Shown here piece by piece: positions 1 through 9,918 of a stretch of DNA of 64,000 nt. The notes under the pieces are model-generated. The model saw only the letters and a list, made by a program, of their open reading frames with translations. It did no database searches and was not told the DNA's origin. Each line of letters begins with the position of its first letter. The stretch's first letter is position 1. Source of the DNA: Fictibacillus sp. b24 (GTDB lineage Bacteria > Bacillota > Bacilli > Bacillales > Fictibacillaceae); NCBI RefSeq assembly GCF_030348825.1, contig NZ_JAUCES010000005.1:372001-436000 (forward strand). Reading direction: 5' to 3'. Made by a program: the position numbers and the translations under genes.

Positions 1-1
1 A

Positions 2-541
2 GAGCACCTGCGTCCTTTAATCGCAAAGATGGAAGAGATGGGTGTACAAATTCAAGAAGAAGGAAACGGACTTCGTGTTCGCGGACCTCGTGAATTAAAG
101 CCTGTTGATATTAAAACAATGCCACATCCAGGATTCCCGACTGATCTTCAGTCGCAAATGATGGCGCTATTGCTTCGTGCAAACGGAACAAGTGTAATCA
201 CGGAAACTGTATTTGAAAACCGCTTCATGCACGTGGAAGAATTCCGCCGCATGAATGGTGATATCAAAATTGAAGGCCGTTCTTCTGTAATCAACGGACC
301 TGTAAATCTGCAAGGTGCTGAGGTTGCTTCAACTGACCTTCGCGCAGGTGCAGCTTTGGTACTTGCTGGGCTTGTCGCAGACGGTTACACACGTGTGACT
401 GAACTCAAGCACATCGACCGTGGATACGTTGATTTTACTGGAAAACTAGCTGCATTAGGTGCTGACATCGAGCGTGTGAACGAAGATGTGAAAACAACAC
501 CTGCAAAAGAAGAGCAATCATTAAAAAGTAATTTAGCTTAA
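2..541 (+). CDS. murA: UDP-N-acetylglucosamine 1-carboxyvinyltransferase, 3' part (partial)
   Basis: C-terminal part of a MurA enolpyruvyl transferase, which moves enolpyruvate from PEP onto UDP-GlcNAc in the first committed step of peptidoglycan synthesis. The frame is open from the window edge ([14 protein letters not shown] precedes the first good internal Met), so the true start lies upstream; about 180 of a usual 420-430 residues are present. Family segments seen are [31 protein letters not shown] and [16 protein letters not shown]. The catalytic-loop Cys is outside the window. The later spoIID-spoIIQ-spoIIID-mbl order matches the murAA locus of Bacillus, but here a protease, two DUF421 genes and an RsiV-like gene lie between murA and spoIID. 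Confidence 0.95.
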   Translation, partial: EHLRPLIAKMEEMGVQIQEEGNGLRVRGPRELKPVDIKTMPHPGFPTDLQSQMMALLLRANGTSVITETVFENRFMHVEEFRRMNGDIKIEGRSSVINGPVNLQGAEVASTDLRAGAALVLAGLVADGYTRVTELKHIDRGYVDFTGKLAALGADIERVNEDVKTTPAKEEQSLKSNLA

Positions 542-553
542 TTTATACGTAAA

Positions 554-599
554 ACTGACTCTAAAGGCGTGAATTCTGTCTTTGGAGTCAGTTTTTTTT
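554..599 (+). terminator. Rho-independent terminator of murA
   Basis: ACTGACTC and GAGTCAGT arms enclose a short loop and are followed by an eight-T run, 12 nt after the murA stop. Confidence 0.85.
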
Positions 600-664
600 A
601 ATGAGGTCCTTCTTTATTAACAGAGTTATTATCAAATATTGCGAAAAATGATGATGTTGGATAC

Positions 665-760
665 CGACCTGCGCGCGAAAAAGGAAAACGTGCGCGTAAC
701 CGATGCTTTTCTGCGCGCATTCGCGACTCAACTACGCGTCACTAAAATTTGACCGACTGA
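665..760 (+). repeat. Intergenic 21-nt periodic array, TGCGCG core (array 1)
   Basis: A 9-nt core resembling TGCGCGTAA recurs at 670, 691, 712 and 733 (last copy TACGCGTCA), each exactly 21 nt after the one before. The sequence between cores is not conserved. There is no ribosome binding site or convincing frame. The same core and period recur at 18548, 31600 and 50894. It fills most of the 541-903 gap between murA and the small membrane protein. Confidence 0.7.
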
Positions 761-903
761 GGCGCTCAAGTTCACGAAAACTACATCATTTCTGAGCACC
801 CTGCATAAAGTTTTAAACCAAAATTGTTTACACCGCATGTTGTTCGGGAAATCTATACCTATAACTAAGCCTAACTATTTTTCTCGGAAAGGATGTCGAA
901 CTC

Positions 904-1050
904 ATGCTTTGGACCATTATCGGTATATTAGTCGTACTCTGGTTATTGGGCGTAATTTTTAAAGTAGCAGGCGGTATTATTCATATCTTACTCGTCATCG
1001 CTTTGATCGTCTTCGTATTAAATTTTATTAAAGGCAGGAAAATGAAATAG
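904..1050 (+). CDS. Small hydrophobic membrane protein, lmo0937/DUF5670-like
   Basis: 48-residue protein that starts MLWTIIGILVVLWLLG and ends in the basic tail KGRKMK. Two hydrophobic stretches (about 2-19 and 22-42) separated by a Gly-Gly pair suggest a small integral membrane hairpin. It resembles the lmo0937-type small membrane proteins of Firmicutes, whose function is unknown; this assignment is from memory of the family pattern. AAAGGATG about 10 nt before the ATG is the ribosome binding site, and a terminator follows directly, so it is transcribed alone. Confidence 0.7.
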   Translation: MLWTIIGILVVLWLLGVIFKVAGGIIHILLVIALIVFVLNFIKGRKMK

Positions 1051-1056
1051 CTGTAC

Positions 1057-1086
1057 AAAAGCTGGCTGGATAGCCGGCTTTTTTTA
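1057..1086 (+). terminator. Terminator after small membrane protein
   Basis: AAAGCTGGCT and AGCCGGCTTT arms with a GGAT loop, then a T run. Confidence 0.85.
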
Positions 1087-1189
1087 TTGCCTATATAATG
1101 AAATTCTTTGTAAATTATAGTAAAAAACACCCATTTTATTGAAAAAACGCTTTCATGTAGTACCATATAATCAAAATTTTTAAAATAGT

Positions 1190-1217
1190 TTGAAAATAAA
1201 ATAAAAGGTGCTAATAT
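1190..1217 (+). promoter_or_regulatory. Possible SigA promoter of the M4 protease gene
   Basis: TTGAAA at 1190 and TAATAT at 1212 are separated by 16 nt, about 50 nt before the ATG. Confidence 0.4.
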
Positions 1218-1243
1218 AAATCCACTGGCTTTAAAATTCATGA

Positions 1244-2932
<1,689 letters not shown>

Positions 2933-2944
2933 ATCATAATGAAG

Positions 2945-2981
2945 AAACCCTGATCTATGCAAGTGGAGATCAGGGTTTTTT
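2945..2981 (+). terminator. Terminator of the M4 protease gene
   Basis: AAACCCTGATCT and AGATCAGGGTTT arms with a T run. Confidence 0.85.
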
Positions 2982-3061
2982 AGCGTTATCAAATAATTAT
3001 AGAATTTTTGGGAATTTTAACCTATATATGCAATCTAATTGTTCATTAAAGGAAGATGATT

Positions 3062-3772
3062 ATGAACCTGAAAGATGTTTTATTTCAAGCAGAGGATTTA
3101 AGCATAATTGAACAATTCTTTAGAACTTCCTTGCTGTATTTTTTGTTATTTGCATCTGATAAAGCGATGGGTTTTAAGCAGAATGCTATTACGACCCCTT
3201 ATAATTTCATCATGGCAGCTGGGATAAGTCACATCTCGGCTACCCGGATCGTGGTTCCTGATTCGAGGCCGATCGATGCTTTTGCCATCATCATTGTTTA
3301 TACGATATTTATGCTATTTCTCACCTATTTCGGGTACCTTAAGTTCCCTTCCATTGTTTCTCAAACTCCAAATATTATTGTGAAAAACGGTAAAATCATA
3401 AAGAAAAATTTAAAGAAAACAAGACTGACACTTGATAATGTATTTTCTATATTAAGAGTGAAAGATGCTTTTAACCTTGAAAAAGTGAAGTTTTTAGTAG
3501 CAGAAACAACGGGAGATTTTAGTGTCGCGATCGACAATCAAGACCTGCCTGTAACAAAATCTTCTATGGGCATACCAACAACTCCCAATGAGCTGTCTCA
3601 GCTTCTAATCTATGAAGGTAAAGTGGATCAGCGCGTGCTGAGGAAAAACAATCTAGACAGCGAGTGGATAGAACGGCAGCTGCAGATGCTTAATATTCCA
3701 GTGATAAAAGATGTTTTTGTAGGAATTCTTACACCTGGTGGAACACTATACATAAACAAACAGGGGGATTAA
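3062..3772 (+). CDS. DUF421/YetF-type membrane protein (first of a tandem pair)
   Basis: About 236 residues. The N-terminal part has two or three membrane spans (about 18-35 and 70-95), followed by a cytoplasmic YetF-like domain containing PNIIVKNGKIIKKNLKKTRL, the usual small-domain pattern of the DUF421 family. Function is not established; relatives in Bacillus are sporulation- or stress-linked membrane proteins. An ATG at 3056 lies too close to AAAGGAAG; the ATG at 3062 has better spacing and was chosen. The stop is 1 nt before the next gene, which encodes a diverged paralogue, so the two are surely cotranscribed. Confidence 0.8.
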   Translation: MNLKDVLFQAEDLSIIEQFFRTSLLYFLLFASDKAMGFKQNAITTPYNFIMAAGISHISATRIVVPDSRPIDAFAIIIVYTIFMLFLTYFGYLKFPSIVSQTPNIIVKNGKIIKKNLKKTRLTLDNVFSILRVKDAFNLEKVKFLVAETTGDFSVAIDNQDLPVTKSSMGIPTTPNELSQLLIYEGKVDQRVLRKNNLDSEWIERQLQMLNIPVIKDVFVGILTPGGTLYINKQGD

Positions 3773-3773
3773 G

Positions 3774-4478
3774 ATGCCTCAAGTTTTTGGTGAATTAAAA
3801 GACATAACATTGATGGGGTACGTCATTCGAACGATTCTTGTAGGGGTAATCGTTTTTTTTGTTGGAAGGTTTGTGACGAAAAGGTCCTTCAGCCAGATGA
3901 CGACCTTTGACTTTGCGCTGATCTGGATACTAGGAGCACTTACTGTTTCTCCTTTATTGGATGGAAGAGTGACCTTTACACGGACGATCACCCCCATTCT
4001 AACGCTATTCTTTTGGCATACGCTTTTGAGTATAATCTCCTTAAAGAGCAGGTCTTTTTCCCATTTTTTTAACGGAAAGCCTCTCCTGCTTATTGATGAC
4101 GGGAGAATCGTAAGGAAGCATCTGAGAAAGCACTTTATAAATATTGATCTCTTACTGGCAGAGCTTAGAATCAGAAAAGTATTTAACATTTCAGAAGTAA
4201 GGTATTGCATGTTGGAGCCGAACGGTCAGCTAAGTATCATGAAATACAGTGCTCACGATCCTGTTACAGCATCAGATGTTAAAGCAACAGCTGACCAAGT
4301 GGAAATTCCTTTAGTAGTAATTAATGACGGGAAACTTTTTGAAGAAAATCTAAAAAAAGCAGAAGTAGATCTGAAGTGGCTAAAAGAAAACTTGAAGACT
4401 CATCAAGTTGAGGATGTAGAGTCCGTATATCTGGCAACCATGGATCAGCATAAGAAGTTGTATGTGTCGAAAAAATAA
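3774..4478 (+). CDS. DUF421/YetF-type membrane protein (second of a tandem pair)
   Basis: 234 residues. Predicted membrane spans at about 13-30, 42-60 and 68-85, then the DUF421 cytoplasmic domain with KPLLLIDDGRIVRKHLRKHF and a C-terminal repeat of the same fold (PLVVINDGKLFEENLKKAEV). It starts 1 nt after the first DUF421 gene, with AGGGGG upstream of the ATG inside the end of that gene. Paired, diverged copies suggest a heteromeric membrane complex; that is inference. The biochemical role is unknown. Confidence 0.8.
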   Translation: MPQVFGELKDITLMGYVIRTILVGVIVFFVGRFVTKRSFSQMTTFDFALIWILGALTVSPLLDGRVTFTRTITPILTLFFWHTLLSIISLKSRSFSHFFNGKPLLLIDDGRIVRKHLRKHFINIDLLLAELRIRKVFNISEVRYCMLEPNGQLSIMKYSAHDPVTASDVKATADQVEIPLVVINDGKLFEENLKKAEVDLKWLKENLKTHQVEDVESVYLATMDQHKKLYVSKK

Positions 4479-4501
4479 ATAGAGACGAAGGATAGAAAAA
4501 C

Positions 4502-4530
4502 GACCAGATTAAAAAGTCTGGTCATTTTTC
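4502..4530 (+). terminator. Terminator of the DUF421 pair
   Basis: GACCAGA and TCTGGTC arms followed by ATTTTTC. Confidence 0.7.
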
Positions 4531-4559
4531 ACGTGATCATTATTAGAAAGTTTCTTGTT

Positions 4560-5174
4560 TTAAAGACCATTCACCGCCATTTTTCCAAGCGGACCGTTCT
4601 CATCAATGATGTTTTGCAGGTCAAAAACAGAGATCGGAAACATTGGAAAGCCGTATGCATAAGCGGTTAGATCATAAAGCTGAAAATAGATAACGAGTGC
4701 TTTATCAGCAATATAATAATCTTGGTTCGGACTGATCGACTTGAACGGTTCTAGCGTGACGATCTGCTGCGATTTAATCTGAGCTTTTATGATGCGATTC
4801 AACACTTCTACATAGTTGCTGCCAGGTTTAAATAGATCCTTTAATTGATAGGTTCTTCCTGTTGAGAGGTCCCACGTCTGTGACTTAATGTACGTCATAC
4901 CATGAGCCGCCATTGGGGTGTATGCATAATTCAAAAATCCGATGCTGAGAATGTTCTTTTCGTTCGTTTTCACAGCGAATTCTCCGTACATGCCCGGACG
5001 CGCTTCAGGGTTTTGCATTTGCTGAAGCTGCTGATTGATCTGGATAATCTGTTGATTGACTTGTTGCTGAATGCGCGGATTGATACGCCCTTCAATCTGA
5101 GGATAATAAATCTTTATGTTGCCAGGTGCATACGTAAGCGTTCGAACCAAAACAGGAGGTTGAAAACTGTCCAT
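4560..5174 (-). CDS. DUF3298/DUF4163 (RsiV-like ectodomain) protein
   Basis: About 204 residues with the DUF4163-DUF3298 layout found in the extracellular part of the anti-sigma factor RsiV and in many stand-alone Bacillus proteins. Segments seen: a Gln-rich helix (INPRIQQQVNQQIIQIN), WDLSTGRTYQLKDLFKPGSNY and DYYIADKALVIYFQLYDLTA. No signal peptide or membrane span is seen, so unlike RsiV it is probably not an anti-sigma factor. The longest frame begins with a GTG that overlaps AAAGGGTG; the ATG at 5174 has correct spacing to it and was chosen. It converges with the DUF421 pair. Function unknown. Confidence 0.75.
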   Translation of the reverse strand: MDSFQPPVLVRTLTYAPGNIKIYYPQIEGRINPRIQQQVNQQIIQINQQLQQMQNPEARPGMYGEFAVKTNEKNILSIGFLNYAYTPMAAHGMTYIKSQTWDLSTGRTYQLKDLFKPGSNYVEVLNRIIKAQIKSQQIVTLEPFKSISPNQDYYIADKALVIYFQLYDLTAYAYGFPMFPISVFDLQNIIDENGPLGKMAVNGL

Positions 5175-5368
5175 GCTGTTCACCCTTTCGCGCTGGTCAT
5201 CTCTTTATATTATGCAGAGAATGGTCTGTCTCAGTATCTGCAGCAAAACTTGTAAATCAGGTATTTGAATAGCACATTTCAATTGTAAAAATGCTAGTTT
5301 CGAGTTCTAAAGCCCATCTTTTTTGTATAAGTTGTATGGTAGAAAACATTATAGGAGGGCATTGGAAC

Positions 5369-6409
5369 GTGAATGTAAAAATCAAGCCGCTGATCTGGAT
5401 TCTAGCTATTTTTGTCGCTATCATCGTCCTGCTTCCCACGATACTCGTACTACCATTTTCGTCAGCACCTCCTGCATGGAAAGAAGAGAAAACAGCGCAG
5501 CCGTCTGAGAGAATGCTAGCTTTGGAAATCCCTCACTCAGATATCGTTGTCCCTGTTTTCAGAAAGTCCATGGACACGGTCGAGAACATCCCTTTAGAAG
5601 AGTATGTGGCAGGTGTGGTCGCATCTGAAATGCCAGCAGACTTTGAGCTCGAAGCACTGAAAGCACAAGCCTTAACAGCAAGAACGTTTATTGTAAAAGC
5701 CCTTTTAAACCGAGGCAAAGATGATAGTTTGCCAGAAGGTGCCGTAGTGTCAGACACCGTAATGCATCAGGTGTATAAAGGTAACAAGGAACTAGAAACA
5801 CTTTGGGGAGATGATTTTGACGGAAAAATAGAAAAAATCATCAAAGCGGTCTCTGAAACAAAAGGACAGATTCTAACTTATGAAGGTGATCCGATTCAAG
5901 CAAGCTTCTTCTCCACGAGCAATGGCTACACCGTTAATTCTGAAGACTATTGGAAAAACAAATACCCCTATTTAAGAAGTGTAGAAAGTCCGTGGGATAA
6001 AGAAGAATCACCAAAGTACACGGATACCATCCAACTGCCAGTCAGTACGGTAGAACAAAAGCTGGGTGTTTCACTATCAAAGAACGGTAAGATCGGAAAA
6101 GTCGTCGCAACAACGAGCGGGAAACGAATCGGTAAATTCGCGATCGGTAAAAAAGAGTTTACCGGTAAAGAGATACGAGAAAAGCTGGAGCTGCGTTCAA
6201 CAGATTTTCAGATGGAGAAAAAAGGTAAGCAGGTCAGCATCACGACGCGCGGCTACGGACACGGAGTGGGACTGAGCCAGTACGGAGCGAACGGGATGGC
6301 GAAAGAAGGCAAGACATACAAGGAAATCGTTAATTATTACTACAAAGGAATTGAGATCACTGATTATAAACCGATAGCTGATAAAGGCCTCGCGTATCAG
6401 CCTCAGTGA
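5369..6409 (+). CDS. spoIID: Stage II sporulation protein D, peptidoglycan lytic transglycosylase
   Basis: SpoIID acts in the mother cell with SpoIIM and SpoIIP to remodel septal peptidoglycan so that the engulfing membrane can migrate. From GTG 5369 the protein has 346 residues (B. subtilis about 343): one N-terminal span (IWILAIFVAIIVLL) and a SpoIID/LytB domain with VEYVAGVVASEMP-like sequence; the family catalytic Glu is near residue 87 in ASEMPADFELEALKAQA. The C-terminal RGYGHGVGLSQYGANGMA signature is present. The longer frame has no ribosome binding site; GTG 5369 has AGGAGG 10 nt upstream. A perfect palindrome follows the stop. Confidence 0.96.
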   Translation: MNVKIKPLIWILAIFVAIIVLLPTILVLPFSSAPPAWKEEKTAQPSERMLALEIPHSDIVVPVFRKSMDTVENIPLEEYVAGVVASEMPADFELEALKAQALTARTFIVKALLNRGKDDSLPEGAVVSDTVMHQVYKGNKELETLWGDDFDGKIEKIIKAVSETKGQILTYEGDPIQASFFSTSNGYTVNSEDYWKNKYPYLRSVESPWDKEESPKYTDTIQLPVSTVEQKLGVSLSKNGKIGKVVATTSGKRIGKFAIGKKEFTGKEIREKLELRSTDFQMEKKGKQVSITTRGYGHGVGLSQYGANGMAKEGKTYKEIVNYYYKGIEITDYKPIADKGLAYQPQ

Positions 6410-6418
6410 ATTGTGTGA

Positions 6419-6461
6419 AAATTGTAGGGGGTCTGTCCCGGGGACAGACCCCCTACAATTT
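6419..6461. repeat. REP-like palindrome A (GGGGTCTGTCCC family)
   Basis: Perfect 21-bp inverted repeat with one central base, starting 10 nt after the spoIID stop; each arm reads AAATTGTAGGGGGTCTGTCC from its outer end. It carries the motif GGGGACAGACCCCC followed by TACAATT, shared with elements at 12451, 58365, 61626 and 62377. It may also end spoIID transcription, but no T run follows. Confidence 0.85.
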
Positions 6462-6631
6462 CCAACTTTCTTCAAACTTATTTCAAACTTATTTCAACCT
6501 TAAATTGACCGCATTGTGCTCTAAGCATGATGGGGTTTTTTATGTTGTCGAAAAGAAATTTTATAAAAAATAGAGTGCTAAAGTATATATTTTCAGAATT
6601 CTGTTCAAACTTGTTGCTGAGGTGATGAAAA

Positions 6632-7576
6632 ATGAAAGAAGAAGAAAAACAAACCAAAAAAACAATACCGATGAAAGGTAAGAGTGCTATGAAAAAACGT
6701 TGGGTTTATCCGGCAGTATATCTTAGTTTTGCAGCAGTCATTTTAACATCTGTTCTATGGTATCAAAACGATGCGAAAAACGTGGAGAAAAATAATACTC
6801 CAGACAGCGCGTTAGAAGACAATGGAGCAGCAGTACCAGTATCACTTACAAAAGAACAATTCCAAATGCCAGTTGCTGATCCTGAAGCCATTGAAGTAGT
6901 AAAAGATTTCTTTAGTCCAGACGCTACAGCTCAAGAGCAAGAAGCAGCACTCGTATTCTATAACAATATTTACTACCAAAACCGCGGAATCGATTTAGCG
7001 ACTGCTGACAACAAAGCGTTCGACGTAACAGCAGCATTAAGCGGGAACGTTGTAAAAGTAGCAAAAGATCCAGCACTAGGATTCGTAGTAGAAGTAGAGC
7101 ATGACAAAGGTGTTGTAACACACTACTCATCACTCGCTTCTGTATCCGTTAAGCAAGGCGACCAAGTGAAACAAGGCACAGTCCTTGGACAAGCTGGTGA
7201 GAATGCGTATGATAAAGATTCTAAAATCCACGCTCACTTCGAAGTTCGTAAAGACGGAGAAGCAGTAGACCCGGTGATGGCTTGGGATCAATCTGTTGCA
7301 CAGCTTGCAGCCGCTGTTGATGATTCTCGTAAAGAGATGAAAAAAGCAGAAGAAAAGAAAGCTGCTGAAGAGCAGAAAAAAGCTGAAGAGCAAAAGCCTG
7401 GTAAAGAAGAAAAGCCAGCACCAAAAGCCGACGATAAAGGCGGCAAAGATATGAAAGATTCAAAAGATACGAAAGACACGAAAGATGGCAAAGATGCCAA
7501 CGGTGAACAAGAATCATCATCTCAATCAGCAGAAGACACTGGCGCACAAGCCGACGATTCTGGTGCAAACGAATAA
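6632..7576 (+). CDS. spoIIQ: Stage II sporulation protein Q, degenerate M23 family
   Basis: SpoIIQ is the forespore membrane partner of SpoIIIAH, forming the mother cell-forespore channel. 314 residues: a basic cytoplasmic start, one span at 24-44, then an M23/LytM-like domain at about 115-217 (FDVTAALSGNVVKVAKD, HAHFEVRKDGEAVDP). The first zinc His of the M23 HxxxD motif is Asn (N117 in NRGID) while HAH at 200-202 remains, so it is probably not an active peptidase. After 235 there is a long Lys/Glu then Lys/Asp tail with short KDxK units (KDMKDSKDTKDTKDGKD), longer than in B. subtilis (283 residues). GAGGTG precedes the ATG. Confidence 0.95.
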   Translation: MKEEEKQTKKTIPMKGKSAMKKRWVYPAVYLSFAAVILTSVLWYQNDAKNVEKNNTPDSALEDNGAAVPVSLTKEQFQMPVADPEAIEVVKDFFSPDATAQEQEAALVFYNNIYYQNRGIDLATADNKAFDVTAALSGNVVKVAKDPALGFVVEVEHDKGVVTHYSSLASVSVKQGDQVKQGTVLGQAGENAYDKDSKIHAHFEVRKDGEAVDPVMAWDQSVAQLAAAVDDSRKEMKKAEEKKAAEEQKKAEEQKPGKEEKPAPKADDKGGKDMKDSKDTKDTKDGKDANGEQESSSQSAEDTGAQADDSGANE

Positions 7577-7590
7577 TTTTCATAAGAAAG

Positions 7591-7621
7591 CTGTCTCGGA
7601 TACGAACCGAGGCAGTTTTTT
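7591..7621 (+). terminator. Terminator of spoIIQ
   Basis: CTGTCTCGG and CCGAGGCAG arms with a six-T run. Confidence 0.85.
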
Positions 7622-8072
7622 CGTTGTTTAGGAAATTATAAAAACGAGTCTTGTGTACTTGCTATTTTTTGATTGTGTAATGTTAAGGATCTTAACTCGT
7701 TCGAACGCTTAACAGTGTAAATGGCACCTCAATCGGCAAACGCGAGTTAAACGTAAAACTTTTCTTCCACCCAGAAATGCGCTTATTATAAAATTTTCCA
7801 TGAGTTTACAAAGGTTTTTTCAAGAAAATGGACATTTCCCCTTGTCCCAGTTGAGATTTAGGCATATAACGAAAACTTGGTTAATAAGATGTTACAAAAC
7901 CTACAATAATTCAATTGAGGGTGAGCGGTGAGAAATCGTACTATGGCTGCGGTGGAAAAAGGGGAATGGAAGCAATACTTATAAGCCGAAGATGACAACA
8001 AAACTTGTCACGTAGCTTGTTCATAGAAGTCTCTATCGCATCTCTCACATCCATTTTAGGGAGGCGAGTGGT
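7622..8072. other. Gene-free region upstream of spoIIID
   Basis: 451 nt without a convincing gene; very short frames here lack ribosome binding sites. The mother-cell promoter of spoIIID is expected here, but I could not place its elements with confidence (CCTACAAT near 7900 is a weak SigE -10 candidate). Confidence 0.4.
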
Positions 8073-8339
8073 GTGCACGATTACATCAAAGAGCGAACCA
8101 TCAAGATAGGACGGTATATCGTGGAGACAAGAAAAACAGTCCGCATGATCGCAAAAGAATTCGGGGTTTCCAAAAGCACGGTGCATAAAGATCTCACCGA
8201 GCGGCTGCCTGAAATTAATCCCGATCTTGCAAATAACGTAAAAGAAATCCTCGAATACCATAAGTCCATCCGCCACTTGAGAGGTGGAGAAGCGACGCGT
8301 GTGAAGTACAAAAAAGGCACAGAGGAAGTTGTTCAGTAA
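8073..8339 (+). CDS. spoIIID: Sporulation transcriptional regulator SpoIIID
   Basis: 88-residue DNA-binding protein that works with SigE in the mother cell to activate and repress late sporulation genes. It begins HDYIKERTIKIGRYIVETRK as in B. subtilis, then a helix-turn-helix at about 22-44 (MIAKEFGVSKSTVHKDL) and the basic stretch YHKSIRHLRGGEATRVKYKK. The start codon is GTG, with GGGAGGCGAG upstream. Length is slightly under the B. subtilis protein because of a shorter, divergent C-terminus. It lies directly before mbl, as in Bacillus. Confidence 0.97.
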   Translation: MHDYIKERTIKIGRYIVETRKTVRMIAKEFGVSKSTVHKDLTERLPEINPDLANNVKEILEYHKSIRHLRGGEATRVKYKKGTEEVVQ

Positions 8340-8448
8340 GTTTGTGACTGATAGGGATGAAACATGACACTTGAAACATTATGTGCCGTATAGGTCTGAC
8401 GCCCAATAATTATTTTTTGACAATATTTAACCTTGTTCGACATACTTG

Positions 8449-8457
8449 TGATATAAT
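8449..8457 (+). promoter_or_regulatory. Extended -10 promoter of mbl
   Basis: TGATATAAT is a consensus extended -10 about 78 nt before the mbl ATG. No good -35 lies at 17 nt; TTGACA at 8417 is too far away (29 nt) to pair with it. Confidence 0.5.
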
Positions 8458-8534
8458 GATAAATTGGATAGAACTTCGATTTTTTACTAAAAATGTCATT
8501 ATATTGTATGGATGTTTAACAGGGAGGATATAAC

Positions 8535-9530
8535 ATGTTTTCAAGGGACGTTGGAATTGACCTTGGTACCGCTAATGTACTGATTTATGTAAAAGGAAAA
8601 GGAATTGTGCTTGATGAGCCATCTGTTGTTGCGATCGACACGAATACCGGAAAAGCACTCGCTGTAGGGGAAGAAGCCCGCCGCATGGTAGGCCGTACAC
8701 CAGGAAACATCGTGGCGATCCGTCCGTTAAAAGACGGAGTTATCGCTGACTTTGAAGTAACCGAGCAAATGCTGAAACACTTTATAAACAAAATCAAAGT
8801 GAAAGGCGTGTTTGCCAAGCCTAGAATCTTGATCTGTACGCCAACGAACATTACGTCTGTTGAACAAAAAGCCATTAGAGAAGCTGCGCAAAAGTGCGGA
8901 GCTAAGCAAATTTTTCTTGAAGAAGAGCCGAAAGTGGCTGCAATAGGGGCGGGGATGGATATCTTCCAGCCAAGCGGCAATATGGTTGTTGACATCGGTG
9001 GTGGCACAACTGACATTGCGGTCTTGAGCATGGGCGATATCGTCACCTCCTCTTCTATTAAAATGGCTGGGGACAAGTTCGATACAGAGATTCTTCAGTA
9101 CATAAAGAAAGAGTACAAGCTGTTGATCGGGGAACGTACCGCTGAAAACATTAAATTAAACGTCGCGACGGTTTACGAGCGTGACGAAGAATTAGAGATC
9201 CGCGGCCGCGATATGGTATCTGGTTTGCCGCGTACGATTACCGTTGGCTCTAAAGAAATTCAAAAAGCATTGATGGAACCTGTTATGGTGATCGTTCAAG
9301 CAGCGAAAAGCGTGTTAGAGAAGACACCGCCTGAACTTTCTGCTGACATCATCGACCGCGGCATCATGCTGACAGGTGGAGGAGCACTTCTTCACGGAAT
9401 CGACCGATTGTTTGCCGACGAGTTAAAAGTGCCCGTGCTGATTGCAGAAGAGCCGATGAGAGCCGTAGCGAACGGAACTGGCTTAATGCTTGAGCATATG
9501 GATAAAATTGCGAAACGAAAAGTGTTTTAA
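8535..9530 (+). CDS. mbl: MreB-family cell-shape actin Mbl
   Basis: 331-residue bacterial actin that organises lateral cell-wall synthesis under the membrane. The N-terminus MFSRDVGIDLGTANVLIYVK contains the phosphate-1 loop; GEEARRMVGRTPGNIVAIRP, VVDIGGGTTDIAVLS (phosphate 2) and MLTGGGALLHGIDRLF are family hallmarks. Position after spoIIID and N-terminal sequence identify it as Mbl rather than MreB or MreBH. GGGAGG lies 9 nt before the ATG. An extended -10 promoter lies in the gap after spoIIID. Confidence 0.97.
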   Translation: MFSRDVGIDLGTANVLIYVKGKGIVLDEPSVVAIDTNTGKALAVGEEARRMVGRTPGNIVAIRPLKDGVIADFEVTEQMLKHFINKIKVKGVFAKPRILICTPTNITSVEQKAIREAAQKCGAKQIFLEEEPKVAAIGAGMDIFQPSGNMVVDIGGGTTDIAVLSMGDIVTSSSIKMAGDKFDTEILQYIKKEYKLLIGERTAENIKLNVATVYERDEELEIRGRDMVSGLPRTITVGSKEIQKALMEPVMVIVQAAKSVLEKTPPELSADIIDRGIMLTGGGALLHGIDRLFADELKVPVLIAEEPMRAVANGTGLMLEHMDKIAKRKVF

Positions 9531-9537
9531 TGAAGGA

Positions 9538-9566
9538 AATGCCGCTCAGAGTGGGTGGCATTTTAT
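9538..9566 (+). terminator. Probable terminator of mbl
   Basis: AAATGCC and GGCATTT arms separated by 14 nt, then ATTTTTTT. Confidence 0.6.
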
Positions 9567-9610
9567 TTTTTTGTGAAAAAGTAAGCTTGGCCTGTGCCAA
9601 GCAACCTAAT

Positions 9611-9750
9611 AAAAAGTCTCAAAAACTGCTTTTAGGCCCTAAAACAGATTTTATAGTCCTTCAAAATAATTTATAGTCCCTTCAAGTAAGTTTATGGTCC
9701 TTCAAAAAAGTTTATAAGCCCTCAAAATTATTTATAGGCTTTTCGACAAA
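9611..9750 (+). repeat. Intergenic ~20-nt periodic array, TTTATAG core (array 2)
   Basis: The core TTTATAG(G/T)CC recurs at about 9631, 9650, 9670, 9691, 9711 and 9731, spacing 19-21 nt, with CTTCAAAA-like sequence following most copies. A weaker copy precedes at about 9611. It occupies most of the 9531-9918 gap before flhO. No gene is seen in it. Confidence 0.7.
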
Positions 9751-9842
9751 TCTACCTCAGCGATTTCAACGCATACTTCATCATTCCTGGTACAAATTCC
9801 TCATTTTAAAAAAGGATTCCGTCAATTTCCGCAGAATTCTAT

Positions 9843-9868
9843 TAAGAAATGTAAAAAACTGTCGATAA
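9843..9868 (+). promoter_or_regulatory. Candidate SigD (flagellar sigma) promoter for flhO-flhP
   Basis: TAAG at 9843 and GTCGATAA at 9861 are 14 nt apart and differ by one base each from the SigD consensus (TAAA, GCCGATAA). They lie about 50 nt before the flhO start. Confidence 0.45.
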
Positions 9869-9918
9869 GACTGATGAGACATATTGTGTCCAGATTACAA
9901 GTGCAGGAGGAATACTCC

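Noticed and set aside
665-760. CRISPR array
   Set aside because: Repeat cores are only 6-9 nt and degenerate, spacers are 12-15 nt, and no cas genes are present; the same holds for the other arrays.
4560-5174. RsiV anti-sigma factor
   Set aside because: The ectodomain-like region is present, but there is no membrane span, no sigma-binding region and no adjacent sigma factor.
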